From Clytia hemisphaerica (Eukaryota > Cnidaria > Hydrozoa > Leptothecata > Clytiidae), in assembly GCA_902728285.1 (NCBI GenBank), contig CACVBU010000050.1, forward strand, positions 1 through 64,000: 64,000 nucleotides of DNA, in the 5' to 3' direction. Each line of letters opens with the position of its first letter. The first letter of the stretch is position 1. The position numbers were made by a program, and so were the translations under genes. Under the pieces are notes generated by a model. The model was not told the origin of the DNA. It did not search any database and saw nothing but the letters and a program-made list of their open reading frames with translations. Positions 21,041 through 33,215 of this stretch are shown here, one piece after another.

Positions 21041-24040
21041 TAGGGTTTATACATACTTTATTTTTTTTCCTTAATTTTGTGTTTTAGCTTGAACTCATTG
21101 CGCAAATCAAAGATTGATCCCGAATAACTTTATCTTTTATCATAGAAATTGTGAATTAATCGGATTTGCTTTATTTTCATGATAAAACTATTGCTCGGCC
21201 CGTCACAATATCCAATATATAATTCGGTTTTCTTGGAGCACTGTAGTTATAAATACATCTGTTTAACCCAATAAATGCCCATCAGTCCTTAATTTCAAAT
21301 TTTTGAATATTTTCCGATTGCGAACTGTTTTTTATTCGGGCAGGGTCACGGTGCTCCTACTTTCAGCCCTACCGGTACAGGTCTAAAAAAATCACCCGAT
21401 TTCATATGATACCAATGGCACTGACTGTTATGCTTATCCACCCGTATTACTTCGAATAAACGCCCCTCCTAGAAGTCTCAAAATGAGATTATTCAAACTA
21501 GAATAATTTAATGGAGCCCCTTTCTTTTAAACGGCGACCCCTGCCCTCTTAAAAATAAAATAAATAAACACCTGGGACGTAATACGGTACTCTTAGGTGT
21601 ATAATATAATAAACGTTGGGGGAGGGGTTGTTAATTTTTCGATTTTTTCCAACCCGGACGGGGGGGACCTTTTTAGGTTCATTAATTTTAAAATGTTTTC
21701 AGCTGTCAAAGGGAAATACTATTATATTGCATTTTAGTATTTAGCCTATATATAACCTGTTTAGTAAACTTTGAAAATATTTACCCCATCTATTAAAATT
21801 GAAAAATATTTCTAACAATTTCCGTTTATTAGGCACCCGAGCGTATACTTTTCGTAGTCCGGACTTCATACTCTTCTTATTCCGTACGATTTTCTAATTA
21901 TTTGCGTATTCATTTTATTATTCTACCATATTATACTCATTTTAAATATCTAGAAATTATGCCCTGATTACGCATTAAATATAAATTACGTAAAAGATCA
22001 AAGAAACAGTCTTTTCGTTTATTCAATGTTCTTGTAGTCCATCTTGGCGTTGAGAATCTCCTCTATTATAATGTCATACTCCATCGATTAGATTTTTCAT
22101 CAATCTCCAAACTGCAACTTTATTGGTCCAAGCAAATTCCACTTGAAAATATTTTTGTATAGATGTTTCGATTCTGTTAAAATAAAATAGAAAAAGATGT
22201 ACAATAAAGTAACAGAAATTCTTTTGAGATAACCCAAGTTTTTTAAATTATACGGACATACGATTCAAATAAATCAATGCTGTTTCCTCAATCAAACGCC
22301 TTAAATTGCTGAGAACTCCAAGTATTATATTTAGACTATGATTTGATTATCATTTACCGATAGATGTAGCTTATATCCAGACGAACCCATAAAAATCACC
22401 AGTTGACCGACACAATATGAATTGTTGAAATCTTTCCACAGATATCTGAACAACAGAAAGAAAGTATAACGAAGTCAGCGAAGTCACAATTAAAAAAGAT
22501 AGTCCGTTATACAGTGGACACTCTAATTAGCGTACACCATTGGGGAAACAGGCTCCGCTGATTAGAAGTGTCCGCCTTTTCGAAGCTTTTAAACTGTACG
22601 CTTTTATTTATTGACTAGAATAAAGCTTCAAACTTGTAGAATCAATTTTTACAATAGAATTACAAAGTGTAAAAAATAATTTAAATGAATTACTTGTATC
22701 TTAAAATTAACGTCTGTAACCGCTGATGCTGATGTCCGCTAGCTAACTGGAGCGAAAAATATAGAGTTTTCGCTATGGAAACGGCCTAGGAAAATAGAAT
22801 AAAAAGAAGTTTTACATACCATTCGAAGCGTTTTTTTGATGTAGATTTCAAATCACAATCTTAATAAGTAAAAATTTGAATATGAAAAGTTATTGAGGTC
22901 CCTAGCTCTTCTATGACGTCATTTTTGAAAAAATGCCTCATTTTATAATATAAGGAATTACGATCTCAATTTTCTCGAGTTAGACTGAGAAATAGAATAT
23001 ACCCGTTTAATTGTCTTCTATATAGTTTTTGACGAGCTTTCGAATGGTGTAAATTAATTTTCGATTTGATGACGTTGAAATTTGACATTTTTAGGGGGTG
23101 AGAGGGTCACGATTGACCAAAATCACATGTCAAATTTAAGTCATAACTTTTGAAATCTAAATTTTTACCTATTGAGACTGATGTGATTTAGAATCTAGAT
23201 CGAAAAATGCGTCGAATGGTATAGATATCATTTTTATATGCTGAAATCAAATTTTCACTTTTGGTGGTGACGTCATCATTTGACAAATTACTACCGGACA
23301 TGTCCGTTAAATAAATTTTCGGACGCCGGGTAAAATTTTTAGGATCAGTAGATATATTGCAAAATATGGGAACAAGGAAAACCAACTCGACTCCACAGCT
23401 TTATTATGAACATTATAATTTTATGATTTTTGTAAAGCCCGCAGGGCTAGATGGAATCTAGCTAGTCTCTTTCCTATTTTGCATTAAAGGTAGTTGTCAA
23501 CTTAGCTTTTTTTGGTCGCCGAACAACGCGATCTATGGTCTATGCATGAAACCCGGGAGGAGGGCACCCTCGAAAGTCTCTCAAAGGGGTAAAAAAACAA
23601 TTAAAAAGAATTGAGACTTAAGGGTCCAAAAATCAAGAGATTCAAAATTTTCTCTGTCAAACTTCAAAGGATCATATGATTTTCCGAAATTTGGACAAAA
23701 ATCGAGTGAAAATCGATAAAAATCCTGAAAAAAGTCTCTCTGAGGGTCCCAAAAACGCCAGTTCTTCCTCCTAAGGGTCGATTTTTGATTTTTGTCTCGT
23801 ACATACCCGTCACCTCACAGACCTAGTACCCCTGGGCTGAAGCTTTAAATAACATCGTGAACAGGATCTACTCAAAGATTATTACCTAGTCGAACATCTT
23901 TTGCTTAAAAATAACGCAAATAAAGGCCGGCTTAAAAAAGGCCGCAATACAGGAACAGTACGTACGCTGTTATTCCAGCAACGCCAAATCTTACTATTAC
24001 CTTGTCAGCCGTTTTTACGCAGCCCTTATGGATTAAACCA
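21041..24040. other. Intergenic stretch with TTAGCGGACAC-family fragment
   Basis: No gene is supported. From 22508 to about 22752 lies a fragment related to the element at 74-900: ACAGTGGACACTCTAATTAG, then an inverted TGATTAGAAGTGTCCGCC, and ATGTCCGCTAGCTAACTGG at the right. The rest is AT-rich, with isolated homopolymer and G-rich runs (for example near 21618-21665). Confidence 0.4.
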
Positions 24041-24274
24041 GGCTAAAAAGGGCCGGGCGTAAAAGGGCCACGCGGGCCACCCCTTACCCCCTTACACCTT
24101 ACACCCTCCAGACCCCCAGGCTAAAAAGGGCCGGGTGTAAAAGGCCCACGCGGGCCACCCCTTACCCCCTTACACCTTACACCCTCCAGACCCCCAGGCT
24201 AAAAAGGGCCGGGCGTAAAAGGGCCACGCGGGCCACCCCTTACCCCCTTACACCTTACACCCTCCAGACCCCCT
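24041..24274 (+). repeat. Three-copy 78-bp GC-rich tandem repeat
   Basis: Units begin GGCTAAAAAGGGCCGGGCGT at 24041, 24119 and 24197, an exact 78-bp spacing, and are nearly identical through CACGCGGGCCACCCC and the CCTTACACCCTCC stretch. High identity implies a recent duplication. A degenerate relative (GGCCGGCTTAAAAAAGGCC) lies just upstream near 23924. Confidence 0.85.
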
Positions 24275-27200
24275 GGAAAATATATACAAAATTCTTATAC
24301 CCCTTGGAAAACAGACAATAAATTGGGATTCGTCAATACCTTGTATAATCTTTGTAGTCTGTTTCATTACTCTAAACCTATTTGTGGCGTGGCTTTTAAC
24401 CCCCTGGAAACCCCTGGAAAAACCCCTTGAAACCCCTGGAAACCCCTTCGCAATTTATTTTCACATTGTTAGCTTATCGTTTATATTGACGGGTCTAAAT
24501 TTTATACACCCCCCTGGAAAATATCTCATTCATCAAAACCCCCTGGAAATACCACCATTTTGATACCCCCTGGAAAATTTCGTCAATACACCTGTACGGC
24601 TTAAAAATGGAATAGCCCAATGGTAATGGAAAGATTGATAAGCCAGGCACCAGGCTGATAGAAATGGGAAGAAGGAAGCATACAGGTGATAGATGGTTCA
24701 TATAAGAAGGTAAATGCTTTTTTAAGAACGCGATCCATTCATATACTTGAAGTCAACACTTTTCATGTCCATGTATGATATGACTGATTGAAGGTGGTGA
24801 AACTATAACCTTTTTGTACAATAAAAAAAAAATAACAGGAGTTGGAGACTGTTAATTTGTTCCTCTAAAAACTTGGAGATTTGTGTGAAAGCCATTTTAT
24901 TTTTATTTTTGAGAAAATTGTTAAAAAATTCCTAAAAACTTGTAGAAAATGGTCTGTTTGTTTAGTTTAAGTTTAAACTTTCTTGCAACTGACAAAGGCT
25001 ATGATATCTATAAAAGGTAAAATTTTGGGAATTCCCAGTACTTATCCCTGTAGGTTTGTTTTTATACAAAAACTTTCACATTGAATTTGTTGTGATCTTA
25101 AGGTGGCATAAAAACTCTGGGATCTGGAGATTTGGTTCAAAACTGTGAGCCTCACAAGAAGTTTAGATTTAATTAGTTAAGAAAAATGAACAATAGATTA
25201 CTCGTAAAGATTTTGGGAGCTGATTTCTGATTTTTTACGTCTTTATTAAATGTTTCACTTTTATCTCAATTCAAATTGTTTTGACTTGGGAATATGGAAG
25301 ATTTTTATTGCCAAAAACTGATAGTTTGATATCTCTGATAATACAGAGAGTAATCCATTCTTGGTTTTCTTGTAACTACATTGCTTGACCAAATCTAAGT
25401 GTATTTCTTCTGAAATCAAGAAAAAGTACCAGAGTTTGTTTGGCAACTGTTTGTTTCAATTTATCTAAAAATTATCAAGACAAGGTGAAGCGTGATGCTG
25501 CAGATCAAATCTGTGTTTAGACTGGACTCACCAACCTTTATGATAGACGTTAGGTGATCAGGATGGTCCATTGAATAACTAATTACTACAGCATAAATTA
25601 CAGCTACTGTTGCCTAAAGATGAAATAATTTATCCTGTTTTGACTAAGGACAACTCGTGTATATATGATGAAGTAATTTCCCTTATTCAATAGAACATAG
25701 CGTTAGCCTAAAGGTCTATCATAAGGGTACAGCCTGTTTATTCTGTTATTGAAAATCTATTTTGATCCAAAAGACGCAACAACGTGTAAGTGTATTTTTC
25801 AAAGAGGCTTACAAATTTTGTGTCTTGACACTTAATTAATTAATTCTAGTGATAGAAAGAAATAATTTTCAAAATATTCTTGATACCAGGTTTAATCTTT
25901 TTTCACTTTTTATCCTATGTTATATTACAAAAGGATATGATGTTCGTAATTGGGCATATAAATTCTTTCTGGTGCTATAAAGGGCCTTTTAGAAAAAAAT
26001 CAGGCAGGTTATTTTGGAATATTTTTGTGTGAGTCAAATTATTTCTACAGTAGGAGAGAACTTAGCAAATCAAGTTGTTGGAATAAGCAGGGGTGTTGGT
26101 ACTATGGGAGAAAATCTATAAAATGGGGAGGTCAATATTAAGTGATTTTGGGGCGATTTTCCCAAAAACCCCTAGGAGAATGAAGGTTTTGGTTTGGGAC
26201 TTTTTCATAAAATTGGGGTTCATTATAAAATGATTTTGGGGGGATTTTTTTCCCGAAAAATTGCAAAGTGACCCCCTTTAAGCGCAAAAGAGTACTGCAA
26301 AAATTAGTTCCACGGAATACAATCTTTATACTAAAATTCCTCAAAAGCCTCGAGGAATATGAAAGGGTTTGAGCAAAAAGTGGGTGGCAACAGTGAAAAT
26401 CAATTCTGCAAAATGTGCCAAGTAAAACCTCAAAGTATTTTTTTGTAACAACTTTCCGAAATTGAGGTATCAGAATTTAAATTTTTTTTAAATGGGTTAT
26501 TACAGGACAATAGAAGGATCCCACATGCCAAATATTACAAACCATCTGATTACACTTATTATGGAAAAGACTCTTCCAAATAGGCTAGAACTTTGTCTGC
26601 AAAGTAGTTATTTTTTCTGACAAAGAGCTAAATTGCTGGTTTCATATTTCATGCAATGCTTTGAAATAAACTGACTTAAAAAATAATATTTCCGAGCAGA
26701 TTTTTTTTAAATGCACACATTTGTTATGCTTTTATCAAAGAATTATTGCAATACAGACTGTATCTTTATAAAGTTAATCATAAAGACTGGTGCGTCCAGC
26801 CAAACACAGATTCAATCTGTAGCTCTCACTGCACCATATTAAAATTATCCATGCCACATTGTTAGCTTTTTGAATTATATAATATTAGTGAAACGGGGAC
26901 TCGGTCAGAAGGCTGTTTATGCAAACATAATTTGCAGAGACCCCCTTTATACCCATCCATCCCCCTTTCTGTGAAGGAATTATATCCCCCTTCCCTTTCT
27001 TACAGAAAATCCGTTTTGAAGGAAACTTGCTCTATGCACCACCAAAATTATTTAAAGAGTACAAAGTATATGCAGCCATTACAATGAAACTTTGCTAGTT
27101 TTATCAACCTACACTTTTGCCATCAATCACATTTATTCTTTTAAAGGGACATAAAAGTAGTAAAATGTAAACATTGCGCGAACCACGTGTCATTAAAGAG

Positions 27201-28410
27201 AACAATTAAAATCACGTGTCCAAAACAAACTTGTAAAACAATTGAACAATCAAAATTAGCCATATTTGGTTTGATTTTTTATTTTGACATGTGACATTTG
27301 TTTTCATTTTGTATCCGCTGCATACAGTTTGTTTACAAATTTCGCAAGTCCTGTAAGTCCCTTTAAACAAACTGACCATATTTGTATATAATCAGATTGG
27401 CCAAAATTTTCAAACCCCTTTTATTATTCTATTTCCCTAAATTCTCACCCCACCCCAGTTTTTTTTGGCAAATCCTGGTACTGTGCCCCCTAGAAAAGAC
27501 CCCCTGGAAAGACCCAAGAAAAGTTGGCATCCTCTTTTAATAGGGGGTAAAAGGGGGGTGCAAACTACGGGAAAATTTGAACATGCAAAGCCCAAGAATG
27601 TTCAATTGAGATTTATTGTCATCTCATAAAATTGTATAGTCAATAGTGGCAGTAGCTATTAGTGGCAGTGGTAAAATGTAAAAGTGGTAGTAGGCTAGTC
27701 TCCTTCCAACCTATCTGCCTACTTATATATCCGTAAAATTACTTCTTACTTACTTATGAAGCTTTTCCACATCAAACATTATAAAGAAAAAGACCTACCC
27801 AGTCTTTAGTACAAAAATAACAAGATATAGATAATAACATTTCATTACATATTGACTGAAAGTTTGACTTCGAAAACTGTTTTGTTTTTTAGCAGGCAGA
27901 CAGCTTGCACTTCACATCGATTTACATATAGACGCCCACACGAAAAAAATGCTGACTCTGTCATAATTTCCCGTGTCGGCGAATAACAACAGATCAAAGG
28001 GAATACTAATGTTGTTTGCCAGGGCGATTTGCTACATCCTATATAAAAAGCAAATCGTCATGGGGACGAGGTTGGGTGATATTCTTACCATATTCTTAAT
28101 TTTTTGGCCATTTTCATCATGGACATTCTTATAAAATGTATTCTTATAAAAAAAAAGCGTGTATTTGGAAAACAACGATGTTACACAAATTTGAATTTCC
28201 TTTTTTTTTTTTTTTCTTTTTTTTTACACGTTAAGTGTAGTTCATGTATATAAATAATTAATCTTTTGATTAAAGTACATCAAACACAATGAATTCAATT
28301 GTTCATAAAGATAAAATAATACTAAGGAAAGTCGTTTGAATTATAACGCTTCAATTTTTCAACACGAGTAAGCAACTTGGCTGTGAAATTTAAAGTGATA
28401 ACGAATATTT
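24275..28410. other. Intergenic stretch with CCCCTGGAAA words
   Basis: From 24275 to about 24580 the word CCCCTGGAAA or CCCCTTGGAAA recurs about ten times at irregular spacing. Beyond that the sequence is AT-rich with no recognised gene. CCCCCTGGAAAG also appears near 27490. A T-tract lies at 28201-28227. Confidence 0.4.
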
Positions 28411-28785
28411 TTATCCAGAGGTACTTTTACCGTCTTTCGAGCTTTTTGAAGAACTTGACGAATTTTTATTTGTTGATGACGATGAATGTGATTTTGTTGA
28501 ATATACGAGAGACGAAGGCAATACTATATTCGAAAAGGGACAGTGCGATACGTAATGTCCGACACGTTTACAGGAGTTAGCATACAACTTCGTCCAACTT
28601 ATTACTTTATTATAGTCTGAATCTTCGGGAAGTTTTTGTTTTTTATAAAAACGGCCTTTGACAATCTCTGCGTTTTTTATTGCTCTCTTTAGTCTTTTCT
28701 CCTCTGCCTCCCCAGATGTCAATTCATTAGCTTTAAATTCCTTAACTGTTAGCCAACCGTAGGCATCGGCGATCTTTTAAATGCT
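28411..28785 (-). pseudogene. DIRS-like gag remnant with zinc knuckle
   Basis: On the minus strand from about 28785: IADAYGWLTVKEFKANELTS, then a basic alpha-helical stretch (GEAEEKRLKRAIKNAEIV), then a CCHC-type knuckle in CKRVGHYVSHCPF (its first Cys pair is incomplete), and a serine/lysine-rich tail. The W-L-T-V-x-E-(Y/F)-x(3)-E-L pattern before an acidic/basic helix is typical, from memory, of gag-like ORFs of DIRS/Ngaro elements in invertebrates. It may belong to the same family as the RNase H remnant at 17670-18657. The N-terminal part is lost. Confidence 0.5.
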
Positions 28786-28969
28786 TTATCCTGGTTTCAA
28801 GTAATTGCTGTTTTTAGACTTTTTTGACATAAAGTACTAATTTTGACGTCAATTCCAAGTTGCGCATTTTACCGTGATTTTAAAAGCTTTGAAACGCCGT
28901 AATTGCTTTAGTATTTTGAAGTAAGAACCAAGTTGCTGTACATTTTCTTGTTCAGAATTTTACATGACT

Positions 28970-29500
28970 CTATTCGATGGTATATCTTACACCTCTTTTA
29001 AAATCGACTTCACAAAAGGCACTGCAGCGTTGAAAATTTAACCAAGTCCAATTTTTGACTGTATCTTCTACACTTTCTTTACGACATAGTTCACAAACGT
29101 AAACGAGCATAATCTGAATGGAAAAGACTTTTTTTTCCTCTCTTAAGGACGCCTGAATATCCCTGCAATCGATTTTTCCGAAAACACTCTGGTGCGTCAG
29201 AATTGTTCGTGCCGCAAGGAAAGATAGTGGGTGGTGTAAATAAAAGTGACCTATCTTCGCTTGCATGACGCGATCAAACACCAATTGAGTCCTTTAGGTA
29301 GCGCACCCATTAGCTTGGAGGCCACTTAGAGTATTTTGATACTTTAATCGTATAAATTTTAGCGAGACTAATTGCCACCGGAGGAAGCCTAAAGCTTCTG
29401 AGGATGGCATTCATAGCTTCACGCATAAGGAAGTTGGGCAAACATCTCATAATTTTGCGCACGTTTTTCAGTATTTTAGTTCCGCTTAACGGTAGCATTC
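28970..29500 (-). other. Unresolved open frames, minus strand
   Basis: Two open frames (29284 to 28970 and 29498 to 29310) lie just upstream of the gag-like remnant. The first has several cysteines (VYVCELCRKESVED) but no motif I can name. They may be decayed element coding sequence or chance ORFs. No function is assigned. Confidence 0.2.
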
Positions 29501-29885
29501 TTATCTTACGGTCTCTCTATTGTTTTATCATCATCAAAAGACTTTTCCGGAGTTATTTTGATCTGATTACTCATTTTGAAATGCTAGTTTGTCTTTTTCT
29601 TATCCCTACTGGAGAGTTAAATAAATCTAAGGAAATTCCCTTTTCTGGGAAATCCCCTTTTTATACCACAAGTAATTATTAATATCCTTTTAGATGATAC
29701 CCTGAGTATCAGAGGTTAAGTTTTCAAAGAATATATTAACCTCTGAAGACAAATAATAGAAATTTTATCGCGCATGTGTCAATCTAATCACTGTACAAAT
29801 AATCAAACATGAAGAGCAAATATTACCATATTAATGTCTAGCAGACTGTATCAGTATGCAGTTTACTATTTACGAATTCCCCAGA

Positions 29886-30234
29886 AACCTCCAAGTGTAA
29901 TTGAAATGAGTTTATATAGAAATCTTTTATATGATCCCCAAATGTATAACAGTAATTACTAAACTTTTAATTATGGAAATGTCACTTTAATTGAATCGAA
30001 ATAATAGACGTACTTTATGTTATGATTCTCTATCACGGACTCTTTTTACAAAGCATTGATGACTTTTTGTAAGTTGTGTTTTCAACGACGGTAATAAAAA
30101 TATCAACTTTGAACCTCATCCAAGATCTTGGATGGTCGTCATGGTTACTTTTGTCTTCGTTGATTGCGCGCTGAATAGAATCTCGATTCGTCGGCACAGC
30201 GTCAATATATGATTTTGACCTGTGCTATTCACGG
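29886..30234 (-). repeat. Second copy of the ~350-bp dispersed repeat
   Basis: Reverse-complement copy of 5845-6197, about 24 kb away, with over 90% identity by eye in the first half. The copy here is not inside recognisable gypsy sequence, so the repeat is an independent family. Confidence 0.75.
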
Positions 30235-32890
30235 CACTCTTCATAGGTTAAAAATATTACTCTACTCAAAGTATTCGAACAGTTATGTTGCTAAACGTGT
30301 ACATTAGTAAAGTAACATAGAGCAGTGTCTTCAGATATATACCCTTTTCACAGGAAAAACCAGTAAGTCATATGATTCTGGCTGGGCTGCTCTTAAATAT
30401 ATATGAGTTTTTCAGCCTTAAATGTCTATATTAATTAAAATGGAAACATGTACTTCTCAGTAATTTCTGAAGTCTGAGGTTCAGATTCTTCTTAATTTGT
30501 TCTTAGGTTTTGGCCAAATTTCAGCCTCGTATTCTTATGAAATTGTTCTTATAAAAAACGTGTAAGACAAGGCACGTATGTCACTCTAAGTAGACTGTAA
30601 ATCACTTCCTTGACACATTTGCTAGCATTTGAAAGAATTTTGTCTCAGATGAGAGGTCACTCTTAACAAAAATTACTGTAGGGCTAAGATCGTTCCTTTT
30701 GAACGCAAATTCAACTCTATGTTTTCGTTTTGCTGCGGTGGCACCTTAACGAAAGTTATGGCTAGTTGTATTTAATTGGGCACGTCATTGGCACTGACGA
30801 AGCATTAACTTAATTTATAATAACCGATGAAAAAGCCACAAACAAAATGACGTTATGACAAGGAAATTAGAAAGAAAGGCCCATACAGTATCGGCCTTGC
30901 AAGTTGTGCTTGTGAGAAAGTTCCCGGGAAATGAGAAAGTTTAGGTAATCTACGGTCCTTTTTCTTTCTTCAGGTCCAACGGAGGAGAACTCGATAACAC
31001 TAAGAATGAAAGACACGAAGTTGTGAGTCCTTTAAAAATGCTTGATTCCTGGTCTAATAAAGTTATTTATAATATCAATTCTTCAAATAGATTTAGCTTC
31101 CCTGCATCTTAACCTCGTAATAATTTGTCTACTTTTATGCCTATTTTTAGATTTTTGAAAGTTTTTGAAACTTTAGAAAACCCCTTGATTCTTTTTTTTC
31201 TGAATCCACTGATCTCTATCTTGAATTAATTTGGTTCTTTTCTCAGGGCATCTAGTAGTGTTCCAACCCGTTATCACCGTTAAATCAACGATAATCATTA
31301 ATTTCGCAAGAGTCTTAAATCAATGATTATCCGTGATTTTTAAGTGCCGTGTCCGCTGCCTTGCGCTCACTCCTCTTCATTTAGTTTGCGCTTTAATAAT
31401 GGTATCCTAGTTGCGTAAACTTCCCCTGTATTCTGCTCATACTTCATTCAGTGCCAATCGACTGTGCTCTTATATCCAAATTGACAAACACACATTGCTA
31501 GTTATCTCGTTATGGATTCTAATAAGCAAGAAAAAGGTTTGTTTGTTTTATTTTTTTCAAATTTCATCACAGAAGGATCATCAATCAGTGGGTAATCATC
31601 TGACATCTGATATCATCCACAGACCACAATCGATATAATAATATGGATCAGCTTTAGCTAGTGCTAGTGCGCTAGTTAGTAGGATGATATGGATCGGTCA
31701 TTATGATATGGAGATCATCGTTGTAGGTTGATTGATCATCGTTAGGTTGATGGATCAATAGGTAGACGAATTGGTTGGTTGACGTATTGGTTAGTTCCAG
31801 ATGATCTCAATCGAATGGAATCGACTATCGAACGTTGAACCAAATCGAACGCAATCGACCGATTGAAATTCGATTGTCAATTTTTTCTCCAATTTCCGTC
31901 ACACCGTCTTAAATTGAACCAAAATTCCGTCACCGAAAATTCCTTTGAAATTCAATATTTTTGTCGAAAATTCCGCAAATTTTGAATATCTTTTACTAAT
32001 TCCGAAATTCCGCAAATTTTTTTGCTAAATTCCGTTTTTCCGCACTAAAATTGTCTAATTTTCCGTCTCCGTCAGAGAACCCAATTTCCGTAATTCCGTC
32101 TAAATTTTCGCCAAATTCCGCCACTCCGTCCGAAAAAAGGGCCGATTCCGCTCCTCCGCCAACCATGAAACCCCCCCCAGCACAAGTAGACATGATGCAT
32201 GATTACAATGAATATACTATGCATATTTTTAAACGCTTTCTGAATATATAGTAATAACATAAACAATGTGGGGATGTTTATATACTCTGAATAGTTTACT
32301 ACGAGGTTTACTAGTCTTAAGAGGTAACAAAAAAAAGTAATGTCTTAACCTAAAGTTGTCTTATCTACTGTATAAATGATTTGACAGTATGTGTTGTTGG
32401 TCTATGGTCGTTGGCGACTTTCCTATTAGGATAATTTCAGAATAAGTCAAGCATAAACAAAATAAGATTTTAATGACTAGACTAAATAATGTTAAAGTTT
32501 TTACTGTTCCTCAAGGGATTTTATTTTGTCTCAATTTGCCCTAAGTTCCAAAAGATTCTAATAATTAGTTATTTTGATGGTAAACTCTCTTTAGTGCAAA
32601 TCCCAAAGATATAAAAAACTTGATTGTTAGACATAATGACAAATTCAATTTATATGAGCAAGAAACTGAAAGAAAATGTCAGTTTTTATTAAAAATGAAA
32701 TATATTCTTTCTCAGAGTTGAAGGGGAAATATACTTAAAAACATTCTTATTTTTTGCGAGTATAAAATTTGCTCCGTTTTGTGGAAATTAAAGGGATTCC
32801 TGCATAAAAATGAAACTTAATCCATTAAAAGCTATAATGAAAAACATTTGAAAAAAGTTATCAACGGCGAATCTATCCTAAGATATTGAC
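30235..32890. other. Intergenic stretch with short-word repeats
   Basis: Two low-complexity patches stand out: 31640-31870, rich in GATCAT, GTTGAT and AATCGAAC words, and 31860-32160, rich in AATTCCG. The word AATCGAAC also recurs near 41380-41500 and 55990-56160. No gene is supported. Confidence 0.4.
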
Positions 32891-33215
32891 ATCCAAAGTT
32901 CCAAATTCAAGACATCTGCACTCTGTGGAACCCATATTGAAATGATAATTTCAAAGTTTGATTTCAAACTTTCTGGTATCCTTAAAATCAATATATAAAT
33001 GGCTTTTTAAGGTATACAAATCCTCTAAATGTCATGCGCCTAGTGGTCAATCATACTAAAATTATTTAGTTAAACTACAGGTATCCTTCTAGCCTGCTCT
33101 CAATTATTTTAGTTTGATGACTAACTGTAATGAACAGAAGTTTTCCCAATTCAAATTTTTTCATTTTTATATGGCTTCCACAGAGTGCAGATGTCTGAAA
33201 TTTGGAACTTTGGAT
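32891..33215. mobile_element. 325-bp MITE with 47-bp inverted ends
   Basis: The left end 32891-32937 and the right end 33169-33215 are inverted repeats of 47 bases with three mismatches, beginning ATCCAAAGTTCCAAATT and including GACATCTGCACTCTGTGG. The inside is AT-rich and non-coding. No clear target duplication is seen. Confidence 0.7.

Noticed and set aside
31996-32266. ORFs rich in Gly or Ser/Pro on both strands
   Set aside because: They are products of the AATTCCG-rich low-complexity repeat.
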